DNA of 64,000 bases from Streptomyces solicavernae (GCF_029968095.1 NZ_JASCIR010000003.1:1-64000); one strand, 5' to 3'; counted from the stretch's first letter, positions 32,672-41,522 are shown. The notes: generated from the sequence alone by a model not told the origin. Numbers and translations: made by a program.

Positions 32672-33988
32672 ATGCCACCTGCCAGTAGCAAGGCGTCCGC
32701 CCAACCCGCGGGCGCCCTCACCTCCGCGTCCCCCGCTTCCTCCCCCGCTCCCGCCCCCGTCGAGACCGACACGCGTCTCACGCCCGGCGGCCCCGGCTAC
32801 CGCCGGATGAGCTTCGCCCTGTTCGCCGCGGGGCTCGCCACCTTCGCCCTGCTGTACTCCACGCAGGCCCTGCTCCCCGCGATCTCCGCGGACTTCGCCG
32901 TCACCGCCGACACCGCGAGCTGGACGGTCTCCGCCGCTACCGGCGCCCTCGCCCTGTGCGTACTGCCGCTGAGCGCGCTCTCGGAGCGGTTCGGGCGGCG
33001 CACGCTGATGACCTGGTCCCTGACCGTCGCCGTCGCCGTCGGCCTGCTCGTGCCGTTCGCGCCCGACCTCGGCTGGCTGATCGCGCTGCGCGCCGTGCAG
33101 GGCGCCGCGCTCGCCGGGCTGCCCGCATCGGCGATGGCGTACCTGGCGGAGGAGGTACGCCCCAAGGCGCTGATCGCCGCGATCGGCCTGTTCGTGGCCG
33201 GCAACTCCATCGGCGGCATGAGCGGCCGCGTCCTCACCGGCTGGGTCGCGCAGGCCTGGGACTGGCGCGCGGCGCTCGCCGCGGTCGGCCTGATGGCCCT
33301 GGTGTGCGCGGCCGTCTTCCGGCTGCTGCTGCCCGCGCCCCGCCACTTCCGCACCGGTTCGCTGCGCCCGCGGGCCCTGGCGCGGACCGTCCGCGGCCAT
33401 CTCGCCAACCCGCTGCTCTGCCGCCTGTACGTGATCGGCGCGCTGTTCATGACAGTGTTCGGCGCCGTCTACACGGTGATCGGCTACCGGCTCGTCGACG
33501 CCCCGTTCTCGCTCCCGCAGGGCGTGGTCGGCTCGATCTTCCTGGTCTACCTGGTCGGCACGGCCTCCTCGGCCGCCGCGGGCAAGCTCGTCGGGCGGCT
33601 CGGGCGGCGCGGCGCGCTGTACCTGGCCGTCGGCACGACCGCGTCCGGCCTGCTGCTCTCGCTGTCCGACGGTCTCGTCGCCGTGCTGCTCGGCCTGGTG
33701 CTGATCACGGCGGGGTTCTTCGCGGGGCACGCGGTGGCGTCCTCCTCGGTGAGCCGTACGGCCACAAAGGGGCGCGCGCAGGCCTCCGCCCTGTACCAGT
33801 CCGCGTACTACCTGGGCTCCAGCGTGGGCGGCACGCTCGGCGCGTTCGCGTTCCACGCCGGAGGCTGGTCCGGCACGGTCCTGCTCGGCCTGCTCGCGGT
33901 CCTCGGCGTCGTCTCGGTGACGCTGTACGGCTCGCACGCGGCGCGCACCGAGCGCCGGATCCTGGTCGCCGCCGCGGCGCACCGCTGA
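32672..33988 (+). CDS. MFS transporter (drug/amino acid efflux type)
   Basis: This 438-residue protein has 12 predicted hydrophobic segments after a disordered Ala/Pro-rich N-terminus of about 45 residues. Motif A is present as LSALSERFGRRTLM between segments 2 and 3, along with ALYQSAYYLGSSVGGTLGAF in the second half. It belongs to the major facilitator drug-efflux-type group (YnfM-like). The substrate is unknown; control by the divergent LysR gene is likely. No Shine-Dalgarno is visible before ATG 32672. Confidence 0.9.
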   Translation: MPPASSKASAQPAGALTSASPASSPAPAPVETDTRLTPGGPGYRRMSFALFAAGLATFALLYSTQALLPAISADFAVTADTASWTVSAATGALALCVLPLSALSERFGRRTLMTWSLTVAVAVGLLVPFAPDLGWLIALRAVQGAALAGLPASAMAYLAEEVRPKALIAAIGLFVAGNSIGGMSGRVLTGWVAQAWDWRAALAAVGLMALVCAAVFRLLLPAPRHFRTGSLRPRALARTVRGHLANPLLCRLYVIGALFMTVFGAVYTVIGYRLVDAPFSLPQGVVGSIFLVYLVGTASSAAAGKLVGRLGRRGALYLAVGTTASGLLLSLSDGLVAVLLGLVLITAGFFAGHAVASSSVSRTATKGRAQASALYQSAYYLGSSVGGTLGAFAFHAGGWSGTVLLGLLAVLGVVSVTLYGSHAARTERRILVAAAAHR

Positions 33989-34132
33989 ACCGGCCGCAAC
34001 CGCTCACTGTCCACCTCAACTGCCGCTTCGTACCTGGTTTTCCCAGCTCCCGCGCGATTGTCAGTGGGGTCCTGTAGCTTCCGAAGAGACGGTCGGGACC
34101 GGCCGTACGGAGCGGTGGTTGAGGTGGACTCC

Positions 34133-35134
34133 ATGAGTGATCTGGCAACGACGCAGAGCGAGCTCGACGCCGGCATGCAGAAGTACCGCACGGAGCTGAC
34201 GGGCTACTGCTACCGCATGCTCGGCTCCAGCTTCGAGGCCGAGGACGCGGTGCAGGACGCCTTCGTCCGCGCCTGGCGGGCGTACGACAAGTTCGAGGGC
34301 CGCTCCTCGCTGCGCTCCTGGCTCTACCGCATCGCGACGAACGTCTGCCTGGACATGCTGAGCGCCGGGAACAAACGCGCCCTGCCGATGGACTTCACCG
34401 AGCGCGGCCGCCAGGCCACGGCCCAGCTCAACCCGCACCCGGAGGCCACCTGGCTGGAGCCGATCCCCGACAGCCGCATCCTGCCGTCCACCGCCGACCC
34501 GGCGGACACGGCCGTGGCCCGGGAGTCCGTGCGGCTCGCGTTCATCGCCGCGCTGCAGCATCTGCCGCCCAAGCAGCGCGCGGTGCTGATCCTGCGCGAG
34601 GTCCTCGCCTGGCGGGCGAGCGAGGTCGCCGAGCTCCTCGACACCTCGGTCGCCTCGGTGAACAGCGCCCTGCAGCGCGCCCGCGCCACCCTCAACGAGT
34701 CCCCGGTCAAGGACTCCGACCCGGCGGACCCGCTCAACGAGGAGCAGCAGGACCTGCTGAAGCGCTACATGGAGGCGTTCCAGGGGTACGACATGAAGGC
34801 CCTGGCCGCCGTGCTGCACGACGACGCCGTCATGACGATGCCGCCGTTCGACCTGTGGCTCAAGGGCCACGACGACATCCTGGCGTTCCTGGTCAACCAG
34901 GGCGCGGGCTGCGAGGGCTCCAAGCTGCTGCCCACCTTCGCCAACGGCACCCCGGCCTTCGCGCACTACAAGCCGGACCCGGAGGGCTCGGGCGCCATGG
35001 TGCCGTGGGCGCTGCAGATCATCGAGACGTCACAGGGCCGGATCAGTGGGTTCCACTGCTTCCTCGACACCAAGCGGTGGTTCCCGCTCTTCGACTTCCC
35101 CGAGCAGCTCGCCCAGGCCGACCAGGGCCAGTAG
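34133..35134 (+). CDS. ECF sigma factor with C-terminal SnoaL-like domain (SigG/SigJ type)
   Basis: This is a 333-residue protein. Region 2 is at about residues 12-80 (YRTELTGYCYRMLGSSFEAEDAVQDAFVRAWR) and region 4 at about 140-190 (LPPKQRAVLILREVLAWRASEVAELLDTSVASVNSALQRARA). A SnoaL-like/NTF2-type domain follows at about 205-330 (LLKRYMEAFQGYDMKALAAVLHDDAVMTMPP). Such ECF factors (SigG/SigJ-like) are thought to be regulated by their own C-terminal domain rather than by an anti-sigma. ATG at 34133 has GAGGTGG upstream. Its 3' end overlaps the convergent STAS gene by 105 bp. Confidence 0.9.
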   Translation: MSDLATTQSELDAGMQKYRTELTGYCYRMLGSSFEAEDAVQDAFVRAWRAYDKFEGRSSLRSWLYRIATNVCLDMLSAGNKRALPMDFTERGRQATAQLNPHPEATWLEPIPDSRILPSTADPADTAVARESVRLAFIAALQHLPPKQRAVLILREVLAWRASEVAELLDTSVASVNSALQRARATLNESPVKDSDPADPLNEEQQDLLKRYMEAFQGYDMKALAAVLHDDAVMTMPPFDLWLKGHDDILAFLVNQGAGCEGSKLLPTFANGTPAFAHYKPDPEGSGAMVPWALQIIETSQGRISGFHCFLDTKRWFPLFDFPEQLAQADQGQ

Positions 35135-35413
35135 CCCGGTCAGCCGGCGGCCGGGGTCCCGGATGCGCATCACGGCCCCTGCTCTGCGGGCGGTCAGGCG
35201 CATCCGGGCCAGGGCCTCGACGGCGGCCAGGTCGGCCACGTCGAGCGCACCGGCGTCGCAGACCACCTCGGTGGCGCCGGTGGCCCGGAGCCCCGCGGCC
35301 ATCTGCTCGCACAGCTGCGGCACCTCGTCCCGGGCGACCCGGGCGCCGAGGCCGACGACAAGCGGTTCGGTTGCCTTCACACAGGGCAGACCCGCGGACC
35401 GCCCGGAACTCAT
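35030..35413 (-). CDS. STAS-domain protein (anti-sigma-antagonist type), overlapping the sigma gene
   Basis: This protein of up to 127 residues has PLVVGLGARVARDEVPQLCEQM and a STAS-like core VVCDAGALDVADLAAVEALARMRLTARRAGAVMRI. The usual phosphorylatable Ser is not obvious: the position reads DVADLAAVEALARM, with Ala or Asp. It resembles STAS proteins in partner-switching networks. It converges on and overlaps the sigma factor gene by 105 bp, so each mRNA would carry antisense to the other. GTG at 35380 is an alternative start. Confidence 0.65.
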   Translation of the reverse strand: MSSGRSAGLPCVKATEPLVVGLGARVARDEVPQLCEQMAAGLRATGATEVVCDAGALDVADLAAVEALARMRLTARRAGAVMRIRDPGRRLTGLLALVGLGELLGEVEEREPPLGVEEAVEPTDPAL

Positions 35414-35447
35414 CGGAGGGGTGCGGGCCCTTCACGCTCCGCGCACG

Positions 35448-35486
35448 CGGCCGCCGCACCCCACGGACTGGCGGGTGCGGCGGCCG
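35448..35486 (-). terminator. Terminator of the ABC-cdd-deoA operon
   Basis: CGGCCGCCGCACCC (35448-35461) pairs with GGGTGCGGCGGCCG (35473-35486), 34 bp after the deoA stop on the minus strand. Confidence 0.78.
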
Positions 35487-35520
35487 GGGAGTGGCACCCT
35501 CAAGGCCCTGAAGGGTTCGC

Positions 35521-36798
35521 TCAGGCGATGCGGTCCAGGACGATCGGCCGCGCGCTGAACTCGGCGCCCGCGGGGCCGATGTCGTACGCGGAGTCCAGCG
35601 CTTCGAGGGCGTAGTCGAAGCGGTCCGGGGTGTCGGTGTGCAGGGTGAGCAGGGGCTGGCCCGCCTTCACCGGGTCGCCGGGCTTGGCGTGCAGTTCGAC
35701 GCCCGCGGCGGCCTGCACCGGGTCCTCCTTACGGGCCCGGCCCGCGCCCAGGCGCCAGGCGGCGACGCCCACGTCGTACGCGTCCAGGCGGGTCAGCACG
35801 CCGTCCGACGCGGCCGCGACGATCTGCTGTTCGCGGGCTACGGGCAGGTCCGCGTCCGGGTCGCCGCCCTGGGCCGCGATCATGCGGCGCCACACGTCCA
35901 TCGCCGACCCGTCGGCGAGCGCCTTCGCCGGGTCGGCGTCCCGCAGGCCCGCCGCGTCCAGCATCTCGCGGGCGAGGGCCAGGGTCAGCTCGACGACGTC
36001 GGCGGGGCCGCCGCCCGCCAGCACCTCGACGGACTCCCGGACTTCGAGGGCGTTGCCGGCGGTGCGGCCGAGGGGGGTCGCCATGTCGGTGAGCAGGGCG
36101 ACGGTGCGGACGCCGTGGTCGTTGCCCAACCCCACCATCGTCTCGGCGAGTTCCCGCGCGTCCGCCTCGGTCTTCATGAACGCGCCCGAGCCGGCCTTCA
36201 CATCGAGGACGAGCGAGCCCGTGCCCTCCGCGATCTTCTTGCTCATGATCGAGGAGGCGATCAGCGGGACGGCCTCGACGGTGCCGGTGACGTCGCGCAG
36301 CGCGTACAGCTTCTTGTCGGCCGGGGCGAGGCCGTCGCCCGCGGCGCAGATGACGGCGCCGGTGCTGTTCAGTACGTCGAGCATCTCGGCGTTCGACAGC
36401 AGTGCGCGCCAGCCGGGGATGGACTCCAGCTTGTCGAGGGTGCCGCCGGTGTGGCCGAGTCCGCGGCCGGACAGCTGCGGTACGGCGGCACCGCAGGCGG
36501 CGACGAGGGGCGCGAGGGGGAGGGTGATCTTGTCGCCTACGCCGCCGGTGGAGTGCTTGTCGGCGGTGGGTCGGGTGAGGCTCGAAAAGTCCATCCGCTC
36601 ACCGGAGTTGATCATCGCGGCGGTCCAGCGGGCGATCTCGGGGCGGGTCATTCCGTTGAGGAGGATCGCCATCGCGAGGGCGGACATCTGCTCGTCTGCG
36701 ACGGTGCCGTTGGTGTAGGCGTCGATGACCCAGTCGATCTGGGCGGGGGTGAGCTCTTTGCGGTCGCGCTTGGTGCGGATGACGCTGATGACGTCCAT
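35521..36798 (-). CDS. deoA: Thymidine phosphorylase
   Basis: This 425-residue enzyme of nucleoside phosphorylase family II splits thymidine or deoxyuridine with phosphate to base and deoxyribose 1-phosphate. Motifs: HSTGGVGDKITLPLAPLVAACG (phosphate and substrate site), the family signature SGRGLGHTGGTLDKLE, and VLDVKAGSGAFMKTEADARELA. ATG at 36798 has a strong GGAAGG upstream. It is the last gene of the importer operon, but a 115-bp hairpin element separates it from cdd. It feeds DeoC through a phosphopentomutase activity. Confidence 0.95.
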   Translation of the reverse strand: MDVISVIRTKRDRKELTPAQIDWVIDAYTNGTVADEQMSALAMAILLNGMTRPEIARWTAAMINSGERMDFSSLTRPTADKHSTGGVGDKITLPLAPLVAACGAAVPQLSGRGLGHTGGTLDKLESIPGWRALLSNAEMLDVLNSTGAVICAAGDGLAPADKKLYALRDVTGTVEAVPLIASSIMSKKIAEGTGSLVLDVKAGSGAFMKTEADARELAETMVGLGNDHGVRTVALLTDMATPLGRTAGNALEVRESVEVLAGGGPADVVELTLALAREMLDAAGLRDADPAKALADGSAMDVWRRMIAAQGGDPDADLPVAREQQIVAAASDGVLTRLDAYDVGVAAWRLGAGRARKEDPVQAAAGVELHAKPGDPVKAGQPLLTLHTDTPDRFDYALEALDSAYDIGPAGAEFSARPIVLDRIA

Positions 36799-36846
36799 GG
36801 GGTCACCTTCCAGGTGCGGGTGGTTGGTGGTTGCGGTCTTTTCGTG

Positions 36847-36958
36847 CCCCTCCCCGCCCCTTCCCGAAAGACTGCCGTCGGCACGGGGGCCAGCCCCCGG
36901 ACCCCCGCTCCTCAAACGCCGGAGGGGCTGATTTTGCCCCGATAGGGGCGGGGAGGGG
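36847..36958. repeat. Palindromic element between cdd and deoA
   Basis: The ends CCCCTCCCCGCCCC (36847-36860) and GGGGCGGGGAGGGG (36945-36958) are perfect 14-bp complements. Inside lies the core TCCTCAAACGCCGGA (36909-36923), the complement of the TCCGGCGTTTGAGGA found at 4449-4512. An inner GGGGGC/GCCCCC hairpin lies at about 36885-36900. It interrupts an otherwise tightly overlapping operon and may lower or process deoA mRNA. Confidence 0.75.
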
Positions 36959-36959
36959 A

Positions 36960-37361
36960 TCAAGAAAGGTGCCCGGGGCCGAAAGGCTGGGGGAGCATCT
37001 CCGCGAGCGGGAGGACCCCCTCGGGCGTCTCCAACAGCAGCCCGGCCCCGCCGAATTCGTACAGCAACTGCCGACACCGCCCGCACGGCACGAGGACCGC
37101 CCCCTCCCCGTCCACACACGTGAAGTGGGTCAACCGCCCCCCGCCGGAGAGCCGCAGCGCCGACACCAGCCCGCACTCCGCGCACAACCCGATGCCGTAC
37201 GACGCGTTCTCCACGTTGCAGCCGCTGACCACCCGGCCGTCGTCGACCAGGGCCGCCGCGCCGACCGGGTAGCCCGAATACGGGGCGTACGCAAGGGACA
37301 TGGCGTCCCGGGCGGCGACGCGCAGGGCGTCCCAGTCGACGTCGACGACGGCCTCGGTCAT
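36960..37361 (-). CDS. cdd: Cytidine deaminase
   Basis: This 133-residue tetrameric-type zinc deaminase has NVENASYGIGLCAECG (zinc Cys plus catalytic Glu) and LVPCGRCRQLLYEFG (PCxxC zinc pair). It converts (deoxy)cytidine to (deoxy)uridine for the phosphorylases. The ATG at 37361 overlaps the stop of the upstream permease gene (ATGA), so it is co-translated with the importer. Confidence 0.95.
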   Translation of the reverse strand: MTEAVVDVDWDALRVAARDAMSLAYAPYSGYPVGAAALVDDGRVVSGCNVENASYGIGLCAECGLVSALRLSGGGRLTHFTCVDGEGAVLVPCGRCRQLLYEFGGAGLLLETPEGVLPLAEMLPQPFGPGHLS

Positions 37362-38623
37362 GTGCCTTGTCCCCTTCGGTACGGCTTGCCGTTCGCCCTC
37401 GGCATCCGCAGGCGCTGCGCGGACAGGGAGAGGACGAGGAGGGTCACCACGTACGGCGTGGCGGTGACGACCTGGGTCGGCACCTGCTTCGTGGTGGCGT
37501 ACCAAGCAAACACCAGGCCCGACACCAGGACGGCGAGCACCGCGCCGACGTACTTCTTGCGCACCGCCAGCCAGATCGCGCCGATCAGGACGAGGATCGC
37601 GATCAGGAGCAGCAGGGCGTGCACGTTCTCCGTGCCGCCGCGCAGCTTGAGGCTGTCGGTGTAGCCGAACAGGCCCGCGCCGAGGGCGAGTCCGCCGGGC
37701 ATCCAGTTGCCGAAGATCATCGCGGCGAGGCCGATGTACCCTCGGCCGCCGGTCTGGCCCTCCAGGTAGAAGGGGTTGGCGACGATCGAGAGGAACGCCC
37801 CGCCGAGGCCGGCCAGGCCGCCGGAGATGATCACGGCGAGGTACTTGTACTTGTAGACGTTGACGCCGAGGGACTCGGCGGCCGTCGGGTTCTCGCCGCA
37901 GGAGCGCAGCCGCAGGCCGAACGAGGTGCGCCACAGAATCCACCAGCTGACCGGGACCAGCGCGAGCGCGACCAGGGTGAGCGGCGACATCCGCGTGACC
38001 AGGCCGCCGAGGAGGCCCGCCACGTCGGAGAGCAGGAACCAGCCCTTGTCGTTCAGGGTCTCCAAACCGTCGGAGAGTCCGGGGACCGTGAACTGGCCGA
38101 GCGACTCCACCGGCGGCGACTGCTTGGACGTGCCCTGCGGGACGCCCTCGAAGGCGAACGCGGAGACGTACCGGGTGGCGCCGAGGGCGAGGATGTTGAT
38201 GGCCACACCGGAGACGATGTGGTTGACGTTGAACGTGACCGTGACGATCGCGTGCACCAGTCCGCCGAGCGCGCCGCCCGCGATGCCCGCGAGGACGCCG
38301 ATCCACGGCCCCCACTGGTAGCCCGCCCAGGCGCCGAACCAGGTGCCGAGGATCAGCATGCCTTCGAGGCCGATGTTGATGATGCCGGCCCGCTCGGCCC
38401 ACAGGCCGCCGAGGCCCGCCATGCCGATCGGCACGGCCAGCTTGAGCGCGGTGGACATCTGGCTGACGTTGGTGATGCCGTCGGCGCCGGTGACGATGCG
38501 GACGAGCGAGGTGAGCGCCAGTACGCCCGCGATGATCAGCAGGAGTACGGGGAGCGTGACCCGGCGGCGGGCGGGCGCGGATGCGGCGGCGGGCCGCTTG
38601 TCGAGGGCGGGTGCCGTGCTCAT
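37358..38623 (-). CDS. Nucleoside ABC transporter permease 2 (NupQ/YufQ type)
   Basis: This 421-residue membrane protein is of the branched-chain/ribose-type permease family (BPD_transp_2), with about ten hydrophobic segments. The motif RAGIINIGLEGMLILG matches the conserved N-I-G-x-E-G loop of such permeases; FGLRLRSCGENPTAAESLGVN and GGLAGLGGAFLSI form the ABC-coupling region. It overlaps the first permease at its start and cdd at its end. The N-terminal 20 residues are disordered. It works with the other permease, the ATPase and a BmpA-type binding protein to import nucleosides. Confidence 0.9.
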   Translation of the reverse strand: MSTAPALDKRPAAASAPARRRVTLPVLLLIIAGVLALTSLVRIVTGADGITNVSQMSTALKLAVPIGMAGLGGLWAERAGIINIGLEGMLILGTWFGAWAGYQWGPWIGVLAGIAGGALGGLVHAIVTVTFNVNHIVSGVAINILALGATRYVSAFAFEGVPQGTSKQSPPVESLGQFTVPGLSDGLETLNDKGWFLLSDVAGLLGGLVTRMSPLTLVALALVPVSWWILWRTSFGLRLRSCGENPTAAESLGVNVYKYKYLAVIISGGLAGLGGAFLSIVANPFYLEGQTGGRGYIGLAAMIFGNWMPGGLALGAGLFGYTDSLKLRGGTENVHALLLLIAILVLIGAIWLAVRKKYVGAVLAVLVSGLVFAWYATTKQVPTQVVTATPYVVTLLVLSLSAQRLRMPRANGKPYRRGQGT

Positions 38624-39792
38624 CGGGCCGCCACCTCCTTGTCGTTGTCGTCCCCGGAGGTGCCGGTGGAGCCGTCGGTGCCGTCGGTGCCGTCGGTGCC
38701 GTCGGTGCCGATGACGTGGCCCGCGGCGATCTCCTCGCCGACGCGCTGCTGCTGGCGGCGCAGGCCCCAGCGGCGTACGGCCTCGTAACTGACCACGACC
38801 GCGATGACGATCAGGCCCTGCATGATGACGGCGATCTCGGTGTCGTAGCCGCGGTAGTCCAGCTCCGCCGAGGCCTTGTCCAGGAAGGCCCAGAGCAGCG
38901 AGGCGAAGGCGATGCCGACGGGCCCGCCGCGGCCGAGGAGCGCGATGCCGATGGCGGTGAAGCCGAGCGACGTCGGGAACGACAGGCTGTACGTGTGCGT
39001 GTCGTTGAGCAGCGTCGGCATGCCCGCGAGGCCCGCGACCGCGCCGGAGAGCAGCATCGCCGTGAGAACCATCCGCTTGGCGTTGACCCCGCTGGCCGCG
39101 GCGGCGGACTCGGAGGCGCCGGTGGCCCGCAGGTCGAAGCCGAAGCGGGTGCGGTTGAGGATCACCCAGTACGCGACGCCGAGGGCGACGGCGACGAAGA
39201 CGAAGCCGTACAGCTCACCGGCCGGGCCGAGGTCCAGGTTGGGGAACCAGCCGGAGTCGTGCATCTCGCCGGTGGTCTTGTTGTTGCCCTGCCGGACGCC
39301 GAAGAGCGAGGGCAGCGTGAAGTAGCCGATGACGGAGGTCGCGATGGAGTTCAGCATGATCGTCGAGACGACCTCGCTGACGCCCCGGGTGACCTTGAGG
39401 AGACCCGCGATCCCGGCCCAGAACGCGCCGGTCAGCGCCGCCACCAGGATCAGCAGCGGCAGCTGCAGCGCGCCCGGCAGCGCGACCTTGGCGCCGACGA
39501 CGGCGGTGACCATGGCGGCGAGCCGGTACTGGCCCTCGACTCCGATGTTGAACAGGTTCATGCGGAAGCCGATGGCGACCGCGAGCGCCGCGATGTAGTA
39601 CCCGGAGGCGGCGTTGATGATCAGGACCTGGATGTCGGCGTAGCCGGCCTGCTCCAGCATGATCGCGTACGGCTCGAACGGGCTCCTGCCCGAGGCGAGC
39701 AGCACCACCGAGGTGAGCAGCACGGCGACGACCAGGGCGATCACCGGTCCCGCCAGGCCGAGGAGCAGCCGCTCCCTGTCGAACTTCTTCAT
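38620..39792 (-). CDS. Nucleoside ABC transporter permease 1 (NupP/YufP type)
   Basis: This 390-residue protein has the same permease fold: NLFNIGVEGQYRLAAMVTAV (NIGxEG loop), FGFDLRATGASESAAAASGVN (coupling region) and AVAGLAGMPTLL. About nine hydrophobic segments are seen. The C-terminus carries a run of GTD repeats (GTDGTDGTDGTDGSTGTSGD), encoded by four copies of a 9-bp unit (38672-38712); this tail is probably unstructured and prone to length change. Start and stop overlap the ATPase and second permease by four bases each. Confidence 0.9.
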   Translation of the reverse strand: MKKFDRERLLLGLAGPVIALVVAVLLTSVVLLASGRSPFEPYAIMLEQAGYADIQVLIINAASGYYIAALAVAIGFRMNLFNIGVEGQYRLAAMVTAVVGAKVALPGALQLPLLILVAALTGAFWAGIAGLLKVTRGVSEVVSTIMLNSIATSVIGYFTLPSLFGVRQGNNKTTGEMHDSGWFPNLDLGPAGELYGFVFVAVALGVAYWVILNRTRFGFDLRATGASESAAAASGVNAKRMVLTAMLLSGAVAGLAGMPTLLNDTHTYSLSFPTSLGFTAIGIALLGRGGPVGIAFASLLWAFLDKASAELDYRGYDTEIAVIMQGLIVIAVVVSYEAVRRWGLRRQQQRVGEEIAAGHVIGTDGTDGTDGTDGSTGTSGDDNDKEVAAR

Positions 39793-41453
39793 CGGGCCTC
39801 GTCCTCCGGGGCGGCGGCGTCTTCGGTGTTCTCCGGCCGGGCGGCGGCTTCGGTGGGCGACTGCTCGGGGGCGTCGTCCGGGTGCTCAAGGTGCCCCGAA
39901 GCCGCGCCCGTCATCGCGGAGCCCAGCTCCTCCGGGGTGATGGTTGCCGGGTCGGCGTCGGCGACGAGCCGGCCTCGGTAGATCACCCGCAGCGTGTCGG
40001 AGAGGCCGATCAGCTCGTCCAGGTCGGCGGAGATCAGCAGAACGGCCAGGCCCTCGCGGCGGGCCTCGCGGATCTGGTCCCAGATCTGCGCCTGCGCGCC
40101 GACGTCCACACCGCGGGTGGGGTGGGCCGCGATCAGGAAGCGCGGCGTGTGGCTCATCTCGCGGCCGACGATCAGCTTCTGCTGGTTGCCGCCGGACAGT
40201 GAGGCCGCGGTGACGTCGATGCCGGGGGTGCGTACGTCGTACTCCTCGACGATGCGCCGGGTGTCCGCCTGGGCCGACTTGGGGTCGAGCCAGACGCCCT
40301 TGCTGTTGGGCTTCTCGGTGACATGGCCGAGGATGCGGTTCTCCCAGAGGGGGGACTCCAGGAGCAGGCCGTGGCGGTGCCGGTCCTCGGGGATGTAGCC
40401 GATGCCCTGCTCGCGGCGCTTGCGGGTGGGCCAGGAATTGATGTCCTCGGTCCCGCCCTCGGCCCTCACTTCGAGTGCGGCCATGCGCAGCGTGCCGGAG
40501 TCGGCGTGCTTGAGGCCGATGAGCGCGTCGATGAGTTCGGTCTGGCCGTTGCCCTCGACGCCCGCGAGGCCGAGCACCTCGCCCTCGTGGATGGTGAACG
40601 AGATGTCGTCGAGCAGCGGGCGGCCGCCCTCGCCGAGCAGCCTGAGGTTCCTGACCTCGATGACCGGGCGGTCGGTGACGGTGGACTCGGCGGTCTCGGG
40701 GGTGGGCAGTTCGCTGCCGACCATCAGCTCGGCGAGCTGCTTGGTGGTGGTCTCGGACGGTACGACGGTGCCGACCGTCGTACCGCGCCGGATCACGGTG
40801 ATCTCGTCGGCCACGGACAGGACTTCGCCGAGCTTGTGCGAGATGAAGATGACCGACAGGCCCTCGGCCTTGAGCTCGCGCAGGTTGGCGAAGAGCGCGT
40901 CGACCTCCTGCGGGACGAGCACCGCGGTGGGCTCGTCGAGGATCAGGGTGGTGGCGCCGCGGTAGAGGACCTTGAGGATCTCCACGCGCTGCCGGTCGGC
41001 GACGCCGAGGCTCTCCACGAGGGCGTCGGGGCGGGCCCCGAGGCCGTACCGCTCGGAGAGGTCGACGATCTTGGCGCGGGCCTTGGCGCCGATGCCGTGC
41101 AGCTTCTCGCTGCCGAGGACGACGTTCTCCAGGACGGTGAGGTTGTCGGCGAGCATGAAGTGCTGGTGCACCATGCCGATGCCGCGCTCGATGGCGTCGC
41201 CGGGCGAGGCGAACGTGACCTGCTTCCCGTCGACGGCGATGGTGCCCTCGTCCGGCTTCTGCATGCCGTAGAGGATCTTCATCAGGGTGGACTTGCCGGC
41301 GCCGTTCTCCCCGCAGAGGGCGTGCACGGTGCCCTTGCGGACGGCGAGGTCGATGTCGTGGTTGGCGACGACGCCGGGGAACCGCTTGGTGATTCCGGTG
41401 AGTCGGACGGCGTTGGCCGTTCCCGCCTCCGGCGGGCTGCTGGACGTGGCGAT
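39789..41453 (-). CDS. Nucleoside ABC transporter ATP-binding protein with two ABC domains; apparent ATC start
   Basis: This protein of about 554 residues has two ATPase domains, like RbsA/NupO. Domain 1 has Walker A GENGAGKST and DEPTAV; domain 2 has LSGGNQQKLIVGREM. Family homology clearly continues upstream of the first usable GTG (41327), with RLTGITKRFPGVVANHDIDL and VRKGTVHAL, but no in-frame ATG, GTG, TTG or CTG exists there. The codon at the expected start is ATC (41453), followed by ATSSSPPEAG, with AGGAG 8 nt upstream. Either ATC is used as a rare start, the ancestral ATG was mutated, or there is a base-call error. The operator lies about 30 bp upstream. Confidence 0.85.
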   Translation of the reverse strand: MATSSSPPEAGTANAVRLTGITKRFPGVVANHDIDLAVRKGTVHALCGENGAGKSTLMKILYGMQKPDEGTIAVDGKQVTFASPGDAIERGIGMVHQHFMLADNLTVLENVVLGSEKLHGIGAKARAKIVDLSERYGLGARPDALVESLGVADRQRVEILKVLYRGATTLILDEPTAVLVPQEVDALFANLRELKAEGLSVIFISHKLGEVLSVADEITVIRRGTTVGTVVPSETTTKQLAELMVGSELPTPETAESTVTDRPVIEVRNLRLLGEGGRPLLDDISFTIHEGEVLGLAGVEGNGQTELIDALIGLKHADSGTLRMAALEVRAEGGTEDINSWPTRKRREQGIGYIPEDRHRHGLLLESPLWENRILGHVTEKPNSKGVWLDPKSAQADTRRIVEEYDVRTPGIDVTAASLSGGNQQKLIVGREMSHTPRFLIAAHPTRGVDVGAQAQIWDQIREARREGLAVLLISADLDELIGLSDTLRVIYRGRLVADADPATITPEELGSAMTGAASGHLEHPDDAPEQSPTEAAARPENTEDAAAPEDEAR

Positions 41454-41480
41454 GGCGCACTCTCCTGGGAACGGGGGCCA

Positions 41481-41494
41481 TCTACACGCGTAGC
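41481..41494. promoter_or_regulatory. Candidate nucleoside-regulon operator of the ABC-cdd-deoA operon
   Basis: TCTACACGCGTAGC is one of the weaker copies of the palindrome. It lies 15 bp upstream of the AGGAG of the ATPase gene on the minus strand and probably overlaps its -10 region. Confidence 0.7.
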
Positions 41495-41522
41495 GCCCCT
41501 ACTCGGTGCCGGACGGTCGGCC

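Noticed and set aside
39886-41481. Out-of-frame start GTG 41460 for the ABC ATPase
   Set aside because: Reading from it gives an Arg/His-rich sequence without ABC motifs; the ATPase frame is one base away.
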